Shown one piece after another: positions 56,140-64,000 of a DNA stretch of 64,000 nt (position 1 is the first letter of the stretch; each line of letters begins with the position of its first letter). The stretch covers positions 626,001 through 690,000 of the forward strand of contig NW_026973697.1 of assembly GCF_035594125.1 (NCBI RefSeq), given 5' to 3'. The notes below the pieces were generated by a model, which was given only the letters and a program-made list of their open reading frames with translations, was not told where the DNA came from and ran no database searches. A program made the translations under genes and the position numbers. Source of the stretch: Scylla paramamosain. Taxonomy: Eukaryota; Arthropoda; Malacostraca; Decapoda; Portunidae.

Positions 56140-56327
56140 AAAAAATTCAAACTCCCTTTCTTTTAAAAAACAAGAACATTTTAGCCGTAAAGCTTTAACA
56201 CATCGCAAACATAATCACATAAAGTGCCTAATAAAAAATTCAAACTCCCTTTCTTTTAAAAAAAACAAGAACATTTTAGCCGTAAAGCTTTAACACATCG
56301 CAAACATAATCACATAAAGTACCTAAT
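56140..56327. repeat. 93-95 bp tandem duplication at the LINE 3' end
   Basis: About 56,140-56,232 and 56,233-56,327 are near identical (differing by two A and G/A in AAAGTGCC/AAAGTACC). The unit covers the last ~20 ORF2 codons (CDYVCDVLKLYG), the stop and the start of the 3' UTR. Confidence 0.9.
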
Positions 56328-58100
56328 TTACCCTTATACTTCATTAAACTGGTAAAACTACTAAAATCCAACATATTATATCTAGCCCTACAGTCCCTTG
56401 ACAAAGAACAATTTAACAAAACATGAGACTCATCTTGTACTGCATTACTATCACACATACACAGTCGCAACTCTGCTGGTATTCCATTCCTTCTACCTGT
56501 CTCAATTTTTAAATCATGTGACATTAGTCGAAGCCTCGTAAGGGCCTGCCTTTTGTAGTCCGGGACAAACTCATTGCTGACATAAACTGGATGTACTGAT
56601 AGTTCAGGGTTAATTACTGATCTGTACGCCACATACTTAGATGCCGTCTCGGGTTTTTCTCTAATTTTTATTTTGACTATATCCAGTGGATTTACGTTAT
56701 CTCTATACTGTAGTGCCTTCATCACAAATTGATACCCTGGAGTATTAGCTACTCTGCACAACTCAAATGCAACATAGAATGGTTCTTCAACGTTCGGTTC
56801 CCTTAACTTTGATTCTAGAAATTTCCTTCTCCTTTTCGCTATGACATCAAGTACAGGTGGAATACCTGATTCAATAAGACACATGTCGGGGCTTGTAAAT
56901 TTCCTTACCCCTAGCAAGTTCTTTACTGCTCTATTGTATTGAACAATTATCTTTCTAGGATTATTTGTCAACCATGTTTCTGAGCTATAAAGAAGGGCAG
57001 AAGTGACAGCAGCATCAAATACTTTGCGCTTGTATGTATATGGCATAATGTTATTTGCTGCACAAAAAATTGCAAATTTATCGAGTTGCATCTCATTCAC
57101 GGTTTCGTGAAGTTCCAATACTGTGTTCATCTTTGCATCATCACAAATCCATGCCCCAAGGTAAAGATACTTATGAACACAGTCTATCTTGATGTTACGA
57201 ACAGTTAACGGCAATCTGTCTTCATCTGTACCTCGCACTACCATAAGTTTTGTTTTCTTTTCATTAAGTACCATTCCATATTCTTGGCAATAATCCAACA
57301 CTGCGGTTAACTTTCTCACACACATTTCTTTAGAAGTAGCTAGTATTACCATGTCATCCATAAGAAGGAGCGTATGTAGTTTCCCCAAGAATCCATCTGT
57401 ATCTACACACCTGTTTATCATCCTAACCACCTCATCCATGTATATGGTGAATAAGAGACAACTCGATGGAGATCCTTGGCGGACTCCAACAGTGGCATCA
57501 ATAGTTGCAGAACGTAACACACTTTGAGTACAGGAATACATAGCTTGTATAGCACGCAACATAACCTTACCACAACCACGTGATTTAAGCAATTCAAGCA
57601 ATTTACCTCGAGGCACTCTATCATATGCTTTGCTGTAATCTATGAATAACATATACAGCTTCTTTTTCTTATAATTAGCCAGGTCACATAATAATCTTAA
57701 CGTCATTATTTGTTCGACACATCCTCGACCGCTTTGAGCACCTGCTTGACATTTATCAATACTTGTCCATAGTTTTAATCTGTTCAAAATTAAGTAATCA
57801 TACAATTTTGCCAATGTATTCATAATGGATATGCCTCTGTAGTTTCCACATTCAAGTCTGTCTTTACCTCCTTTGAAGAGTACAAAAAGTTTGCTACAAC
57901 CCCATGAAACTGGATAACACACATTAAGAAAAACAACGTTAAACATATGTAAAAAGAACATGATCCAGTCAACAGGTAAAGCTCTCATAATTCCTGGACA
58001 AATACCAACATAACTTTTTCTAACATTCACATCCTTGAGTACTTTATCTAATTCTTGTACAGTGAAAGGTTCGTCTAATACGGGTATCGTTGGAGTCGAG

Positions 58101-58785
58101 GGGTGGACTGATTGTTTTCGATTTTTTTAGTCTGAACGTTTTCGACAGACTAACATGTTTAAGAATGAATATTTTCGACAATGATTTGGCAACTTAGACT
58201 GATTATTTTCGATGGTTCTGCAATATATTTTTCAATCATGATTATTTTCGACACATTAAAAACATTGGTTGGAATGTTTTCGAAACTAAATAAACTTCAC
58301 TATGAATGTTTCCGACAGTAAAAAAATATTGAACTGAATGTTTTCGACACTAAAAAATGGTAAATTCTGAATGTTTTCGACACTGGATAAAATGAACTGT
58401 CACATCACGTCACGTTTAGACTTAAACAAAAGACTATAAAGACTAACCTAACCTAACCTAACCTAACCTAACCTAACAAGATAATAATCAAAATGTCTAA
58501 AATGGCTGAATGAAGTATCGAAAATATTCCAAAAAATATTGATTTAGGTCAATGATGTGTCGAAAATAATCCAAACTGTAAATAGCTAGGTAATTGTTGT
58601 GTCGAAAATAATCCAAAACGGACACTAAATGTGTAAGAGTTGTGTCGAAAACAGTCCAAAAAAACATAAAATGGGCTGTCGAAAATAATACTTCTTGGCA
58701 AGAATCGAAAACATTCAGTTTAGATTACTTTTGTAGAAAATCGAAAACATTCAGACTAAAAAAATCGAAAATAATCAGCGACCTC
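58101..58785. mobile_element. MITE-like element with TTTTCGA arrays and telomere-repeat core
   Basis: 685 bp, non-coding, bounded by perfect 8-bp duplicates GAGTCGAG (58093-58100 and 58786-58793) inside LINE ORF2. The ends are inverted repeats of about 45 bp: the outermost 7 bp are diverged, then CTGATTxTTTTCGATTTTTT and TAGTCTGAAxGTTTTCGA match with two differences. The left half carries nine TTTTCGA words (one TTTCCGA) at roughly 32-33-bp spacing from 58115 to 58380. The right half carries eight in reverse (TCGAAAA, 58518-58771). The centre holds (AACCT)6. Subterminal repeated motifs suggest transposase binding sites. An 8-bp duplication fits hAT, Mutator/MULE or Merlin-like mobilisation, which cannot be decided here. 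Confidence 0.88.
58445..58474. repeat. (AACCT)6, arthropod telomere-type repeat
   Basis: Six perfect units (complement AGGTT/TTAGG) at the centre of the MITE, between the two opposing TTTTCGA arrays. Confidence 0.95.
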
Positions 58786-60001
58786 GAGTCGAGTCATCTA
58801 TACATACAGTGCGAATACTATTAGTGTGACACTCATTATTTAACAAGCTCTCGAAATGGGTCTTTAGTTGATCGTCTTCAGGTTGTCTGTGTTCGTGCGT
58901 ATCAATATTCCCTGACCAGTTAATGGCCTTCCATATGAACTTAGCATCATTTGTTTCTAATATCCTTCTCCAGCGCGGCAACGTTCTGTCCCACGTTTCT
59001 TCCTGCTGGTCGAGACGTCCACATCTGTTCCTACGAGCAGCTTCATGAATAATTTCACTGCTCGATCTGAAGGCTTCAGAAATATTTTCAATACTAACAG
59101 CGTCCGGATTCGGTGGATCGAGACTTAGCAATTCGGTACTGAAATCATGTAAGTTTACGGTGTCATATCTTGGACTTTTCCACATCGACTCGTTTGCACG
59201 TATTCTTCGGTATGACTCACCCAGACCGTTAGCTCGTTCTAACAGCTCTGTCGGGGAAACTTGAGTCATTTCTTTAGTAGCGAGATCTACGCAAATTGGG
59301 GCGTGGTCGGAACCTTTAACTGACTTGTTTACCTCGACCGAACTGACAAATCTTACGCAATCGGAAGTAACCACGCACAAGTCAATCTCCGATGTCCATC
59401 TTGATCCTCTTCTAAAAGATAAGTCACCTCCTAAGGTAGTTCCTTTTCTGTTCAGGTGATTCATCACAACCATATTGTTACTTCTACACATGTTACGCAA
59501 CATACGCCCGTGACTATTCACTACCGGATCCTTCACACCATCATATCTATAGACACTTCCATCACCACACGATAACACAATCATGTGATCCAACTCGTGC
59601 ATTAAAATCACCTAAAACAACTACGTCACGAGTGTTCAAACACATCTCACTTAACGCTCGAAACGGTGAAGCTTCGCAATATAGTGAGTCTTCTGGAGGT
59701 ATATAAACACCACCGAATTTCACATCTTTACACACCGATAAATTCACCCATATCATGTCATCTTCCTCCATGTTTACATTGGTCACATATTGCATCAACG
59801 CACATTTGATGAGCAACATAACACCACCTCTGTTACAGCCTACTCTTGACTTATTGTTATACATATAGAAACCAGGTACGCTTTTTTCATACGCACTTTT
59901 AACCTCTAACAGCCAAACCAGATCATATTGCATTAAGAACTTAAGAATTTCCGGATCATTCAATTTTTCCCTTACTCCACATACATTCCATGAACATAAT
60001 T

Positions 60002-60781
60002 TCAACACACTGGAATTTTCTTTGTATTCAGAAAAAAATATGGTGAAAACTTATCGATTACATTGCCATCCCTTAACAACACACGTCTTTTCCAATCATA
60101 ACTAATAGACACACCCACATTTCCTGGCTTTTCTTTTTCTTCTCTTTCACGTTGCCTCAACCGCGCCATCTCCTTTCTCACTGCCGGGTGTACATCCTTC
60201 TTGACATACACAGAAGAGAGAGGTCCTTCAACTGATTTCAAGTTCTTTGCCATCCTCACGATCTCATTACGTTGATTTCCGTCTCCCACCACGACAAGAA
60301 GCGGTCGTTTCCTACGCTGGTCCTCTTTTCCGAGTCGTTTGATTTCCCACGCTGCAGGATCAACGTTTTGCTGATATCCAGTCGCTGCTATCACATTGCG
60401 TACTTTCTCAGCATCGTTGCACCCTGTTACATCGCTCTCTTCTGTCAACCCAGTAATAACTAAATTTCTCTTCCTCTCCTTGTTGTCCAAAGATTCTAAA
60501 AATAACTGTTGTTGTGAAATAATATGGAATGCTTGGTCCAACTTATCAGACAACTGCTCCACTTCTTGTTTAATGCTGGCCATGCCTTTCACTTCCTCTT
60601 TTAAGCTTCTTATTTCCTCCAATAGATCATTATTAGATGGTTGTGTAGAGGCATCAGCTGTTAGTAGAGTTGTAAGCGCTCTCTTTAGTTGTGGGTTTGT
60701 CATTTTATTTATATCTGTTGGAGCCAACGCTCTGACAGTAGCTGGATCTTCATAGGTTGTCATGTTCACTTTGTTACGCAC
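60002..60781 (-). CDS. LINE ORF1 protein (259 aa, coiled-coil nucleic-acid-binding type)
   Basis: An intact frame from ATG 60781 to TGA (60002-60004). After a polar N-terminus (about residues 1-45), residues 50-100 form heptad-rich coiled coil (LLEEIRSLKEEVKGM...EVEQLSDKLDQAF). Then KERKRNLVITGLTEE starts an RRM-like core as in L1 ORF1p (xxNLxIxGLPE), followed by a basic C-terminal region with KRPLLVVVGD and RRVLLRDG. Such proteins trimerise and coat the element RNA. The stop overlaps the ORF2 start region (TGTTGA), so ORF2 is probably reached by reinitiation. The sequence is unbroken, unlike ORF2. Confidence 0.85.
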   Translation of the reverse strand: MRNKVNMTTYEDPATVRALAPTDINKMTNPQLKRALTTLLTADASTQPSNNDLLEEIRSLKEEVKGMASIKQEVEQLSDKLDQAFHIISQQQLFLESLDNKERKRNLVITGLTEESDVTGCNDAEKVRNVIAATGYQQNVDPAAWEIKRLGKEDQRRKRPLLVVVGDGNQRNEIVRMAKNLKSVEGPLSSVYVKKDVHPAVRKEMARLRQREREEKEKPGNVGVSISYDWKRRVLLRDGNVIDKFSPYFFLNTKKIPVC

Positions 60782-60850
60782 TTTATGACCTAGGTGCTGG
60801 GGCTTAAGTGTTAGGAGCTCGTCTTCTTACTACGTAGCAGAGTGACAGCT

Positions 60851-61187
60851 TGCTTTATGTGATGTGGTGCTTTATGTGGTGGCCTTTATGTGGTGGGTTT
60901 GCGACCTTGCTTGACGCTGTGTGGTGGTGTAGAAAAAAAAGCACGTATATGTTATGCAATCCTCGTAAAGTGTTTTCATTGTTCTTTTGGACAGGAGAGA
61001 GATAAAATTGAACGTGTGAGGGGAAGGTTTAGAGCGTGGAGGAGGGAAGTGAAGGCAAGGGCCGTGGATGGAGCATAACGAGCGAGGCGAGGACAAAAGT
61101 ACAGTGAAAAGGGAACGTTGAGTCGACAGTGAAAAGTTTATTACGTGCTTTCTGTCTGTATAAAACGCTTGTAAAAATTGACTCTAT

Positions 61188-61193
<6 letters not shown>
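60851..61193. other. gene-free stretch beyond the LINE 5' end
   Basis: 60,855-60,900 has a repeated TTTATGTGRTGTGG/TTTATGTGGTGG word, possibly LINE 5' sequence. No gene is recognised. Confidence 0.4.

Positions 61194-61265
<72 letters not shown>
61194..61265. repeat. (CA)n-(GA)n compound microsatellite
   Basis: (CA)n 61194-61231 passing into (GA)n to 61265. Confidence 0.96.
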
Positions 61266-61272
<7 letters not shown>

Positions 61273-61509
61273 GAGGAGGTGGTAGTATATATACAATAGG
61301 TACGTTTTTATTCTTCATTTTTCCTTTTTTAAATTTTATGTTTCCTTCCCAGACGCCAAAATGTCAGACGTACCTGCATGACAGTCACTTTAATATTTCC
61401 TTCCTGCGAGCTTCGTGTCAATTTAGGGAAAAGTGTCTTAAACGCCACGGCTTTTCCTGCATGAGTGCTTGTAATTTCAACGTTTACGGGGCTAAATGAA
61501 AACATGCTT

Positions 61510-61510
<1 letters not shown>

Positions 61511-61563
<53 letters not shown>
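61511..61563. repeat. (CA)n microsatellite
   Basis: About 26 units. It is followed to 62,036 by T-rich sequence without genes, including two similar segments (ATTCA.A.TATTATGTTTAGATACATTAA-type at about 61,830 and ATTCAAAGTC...AGATGCATTAA at about 61,981). Confidence 0.93.
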
Positions 61564-61565
<2 letters not shown>

Positions 61566-62038
61566 AATTCTAGACGAGGTGCAGGAAATACTTTCTCTCT
61601 TTCAATGTTATTTTTTTCCCTTCAGAGTGACGTGACGTGTACATAAAACCAACACATTATCAGGAAAGGAAAAGTTATCTCCTTTTTCCTCCTCCTTTCC
61701 AGTCCCTTCTTTCCTACTGCTTTCGTTACCCACTTCTTTTTTTTATTTCTTTTAATCCTTTTCCTGATTTTTTTTTTTTGTGTGTAATCATTATATTATT
61801 CCTTTTTTTTTTCTTTTATATCGTCATCAGATTCACAAATATTATGTTTAGATACATTAATTTCATCACTTTTTCACTCCTTTCATCAACCACTTTTTTT
61901 TATTCTTGTAATCCTTTACCTGACATTCATTTTCTTATATAATCATTATATTTCTCCTCTTTATCTCGTCTCCTTATCGGATTCAAAGTCTCGAGTCTAG
62001 ATGCATTAATTTCATCATTTTTCTCCTCCCCTCCTCAG

Positions 62039-62092
62039 ACCTCGTCGAGAAGACACACACCTGGGCGTCTCCAGGATCCTTCTGACACACAG
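62039..62092 (+). CDS. candidate 54-bp mini-exon of unknown gene
   Basis: Strong acceptor (pyrimidine tract then CTCCTCAG) and strong donor (CAG|GTAAGC) bracket 54 bp. It is open in at least two plus-strand frames (TSSRRHTPGRLQDPSDTQ; PRREDTHLGVSRILLTH). It does not match the expected next SLC35F segment. Called on splice signals only. Confidence 0.25.
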
Positions 62093-62211
62093 GTAAGCCC
62101 ACGTGTCCATTACAAGTCGCTCAGGTAGAAATGAGGTAAGGATCAAGGCTTACCTAAGATCTGCTCCCTGTCCCTCCCCCCTTCTCTCTTTTTGTATTAT
62201 TCTTTGTATTA

Positions 62212-64000
62212 ACTTAACCTGCTCTCGTGCCCACGCTCTTGAATCTTCCGAGTTTTCCACCATCTGGCTACGACTACAGAGTCATTCTCATACTAAATTT
62301 ATCTGTGCTGTATACCTCTCTCCTAACTCCTCTGACTATAAGAAATTCTTTGACTACTTAACTTCCAAAGTGGAGCACATTCTGACCCTCTTCCCTTTTG
62401 CAGAGATCTCCATTCTTGGAGACTTCAATGTTCACCACCAGCTTTGGCTTTCCTCTCCCTTCACTGACCATCCTGGTGAACTAGCCTACAACTTTGCTAT
62501 CCTCCATGACCTAGAGCAATTGGTGCAACACCCTACTCGTATTCCTGACCGTCTTGGAGATACGCCCAACATTCTTGACCTTTTCCTGACCTCTAATCCT
62601 TCTGCTTATGCTGTCACCCTTTCTTCTCCGTTGGGCTCCTCCGATCACAATCTCATATCTTTATCTTGTCCTATCACTCCAATCCCTCCTCAGGATCCCC
62701 CTAAGCGAAGGTGCCTCTGGCGTTTTGCCTCTGCTAGTTGGGGGGACCTGAGGCGGTATTTTGCTGATTTTCCTTGGAATGACTACTGCTTCCGTGTCAG
62801 AGACCCGTCTTTGTGTGCTGAGCGCATAACAGAGGTGATAGTGTCTGGCATGGAGGCGTACATTCCTCACTCTTTTTCTCGTCCTAAACCTTCTAAACCT
62901 TGGTTTAACACAGCTTGTTCTCGTGCTATACATGATAGAGAGGTGGCCCACAAAAGGTACTTAAGCCTTCCTTCACCAGAATCTCATGCACTTTATATTT
63001 CTGCCCGGAACCATGCCAAGTCTGTTCTCCAACTAGCCAAAAACTCCTTCATTAACAGAAAATGTCAAAACCTTTCAAGATCTAACTCCCCTCGTGATTT
63101 CTGGCATCTAGCCAAAAATATCTCCAATAACTTTGCTTCTTCTTCTTTCCCTCCTCTACTTCAACCAGATGGCACCACTGCTATCACATCTATTTCTAAA
63201 GCTGAACTCTTTGCTCAAACCTTTGCTAAAAACTCTACCTTGGACGATTCTGGGCTTGTTCCTCCCTCTCCTCCACCCTCTGACTACTTCATGCCTCGTA
63301 TTAAAATTCTTCGTAATGATGTTTTCCATGCCCTCGCTGGCCTAAACCCTCAGAAGGCTTATGGACCTGATGGGGTCCCTCCTATTGTTCTCCGAAACTG
63401 TGCCTCCGTGCTTGCACCTTGCCTAGTCAAACTCTTTCAGCTCTGTCTGTCAACATCTACCTTTCCTTCTTGCTGGAAGTTTGCCTACATTCAACCTGTT
63501 CCTAAAAAGGGTGACCGCTCTAATCCCTCAAACTACCGTCCTATTGCTTTAATTTCCTGCTTATCTAAAGTTTTTGAATCTATCCTCAACAGGAAGATTC
63601 TTAAACATCTATCACTTCACAACCTTCTATCTGATCGCCAGTATGGGTTCCGTCAAGGCCGCTCTACTGGTGATCTTCTGGCTTTCCTTACTGAGTCTTG
63701 GTCATCCTCTTTTAGAGACTTTGGTGAAACTTTTGCTGTTGCCTTGGACATATCAAAAGCCTTTGATAGAGTCTGGCACAAAGCTTTGATTTCCAAACTA
63801 CCCTCCTACGGTTTCTATCCTTCTCTCTGTAACTTCATCTCAAGTTTCCTTTCTGACCGTTCTATTGCTGCTGTGGTAGACGGTCACTGTTCTTCTCCTA
63901 AATCTATTAACAGTGGTGTTCCTCAGGGTTCTGTCCTGTCACCCACTCTCTTCTTATTATTCATTAATGATCTTCTAAACCAAACTTCTTGTCCTATCCA
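62212..64000 (+). mobile_element. Jockey-like LINE copy 2, open EN-RT frame running off the window
   Basis: Same family as the minus-strand copy at 8,000-9,458 and nearly identical over the shared part. The frame beginning at 62,217 has no stop to the window end. It covers most of the endonuclease ([23 protein letters not shown], intact SSDHNLIS), the linker, and RT blocks [53 protein letters not shown] (motif A) and [14 protein letters not shown] (motif B). The YADD motif lies beyond the edge. The 5' end is truncated about 110 codons into the endonuclease. The intact catalytic SDH and open frame imply a young insertion. Whether its 3' end is complete cannot be seen. Confidence 0.9.

Larger units (their letters stand above)
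56276..60008 (-). pseudogene. LINE ORF2: endonuclease-reverse transcriptase, interrupted
   Basis: The endonuclease runs from about 60,000: LCSWNVCGVREKLN, catalytic-type WLLEVKS, GGVMLLIK, VVLGDFNARVG (about 59,600), then after a one-base frameshift near 59,570-59,590, the EIDLCV and KGSDHAPI blocks. A MITE splits the linker at 58,100/58,786; its removal with one target duplicate restores frame. The RT has NYRGISIMN, FIDYSKAYDRVPR (motif A), VRQGSPSSC (motif B) and LLLMDDMVILA (motif C, MDD at 57,353-57,361). The C-terminus has CMCDSNAVQDESHVLLNC, a zinc-knuckle-like pattern, and the stop is at 56276. Two lesions make it non-functional as it stands. Confidence 0.9.
55957..60850 (-). mobile_element. 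near full-length two-ORF LINE with nested MITE
   Basis: Minus-strand non-LTR retrotransposon: 5' region above 60,781, ORF1 (60,781-60,002), ORF2 (60,008-56,276) and a 3' end with a duplicated segment and a short AATAAACTAT/AATAAT-type tail at 55,957-55,988. About 4.2 kb when the 685-bp insertion is discounted. ORF1 with coiled coil and RRM-like core resembles L1-type ORF1p; ORF2 is APE endonuclease plus RT plus a C-terminal Cys/His motif. The clade cannot be fixed without an alignment. The 5' limit is approximate. Confidence 0.88.

Overview
The window looks like nuclear DNA of a decapod crustacean. It shows very dense di- and trinucleotide microsatellites, several families of decayed LINE and hAT transposons, arthropod-type TTAGG telomere units (read here as AACCT), and a nuclear copy of mitochondrial DNA in the ancestral pancrustacean gene order. 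The order is visible in the sequence. The decapod assignment is an inference, and no species can be named.

Layout. 1-~7,900 is a NUMT lying wholly on the minus strand: trnI-trnQ-trnM-nad2-trnW-trnC-trnY-cox1-trnL2-cox2-trnK-trnD-atp8-atp6-cox3-trnG-nad3-trnA-trnR-trnN-trnS1. It carries frameshifts, in-frame stops, a fold-back rearrangement, microsatellites and a later LINE insertion inside cox1. ~8,000-9,460 is a Jockey-like LINE (minus) that stops abruptly in its reverse transcriptase at the NUMT edge. ~11,240-13,020 holds a LINE 3' end, a 5S rRNA fragment, an intact-looking tRNA-Leu(CAG) and a CR1-like LINE piece. 13,100-16,800 is microsatellite-rich with a duplicated single-copy segment. 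21,400-23,100 has a degenerate tandem repeat running into a broken hAT transposase. 24,280-26,660 has an odd acidic repeat-protein remnant and a second, BED-finger hAT relic.

The one credible host gene is on the plus strand: two exons of an SLC35F3/F4-like multipass transporter at 27,163-27,337 and 36,331-36,509. Their splice phases agree exactly across a ~9 kb intron. Earlier and later exons are not confidently found here, so much of the rest may be intron. 36.5-55.5 kb is mostly simple repeat and strand-biased purine or pyrimidine sequence with no recognisable gene.

55,957-60,850 (minus) is a nearly full-length two-ORF LINE: ORF1 with coiled coil, ORF2 with AP-type endonuclease, RT and a C-terminal Cys/His motif. 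Its ORF2 is interrupted by a 685-bp MITE-like element (58,101-58,785) with an 8-bp target duplication, long inverted ends and two opposing arrays of a TTTTCGA motif arranged around six telomere-type AACCT units. This is the most unusual structure seen. From ~62,212 to the window end a second copy of the Jockey-like LINE (plus) keeps an open endonuclease-RT frame that runs off the edge.
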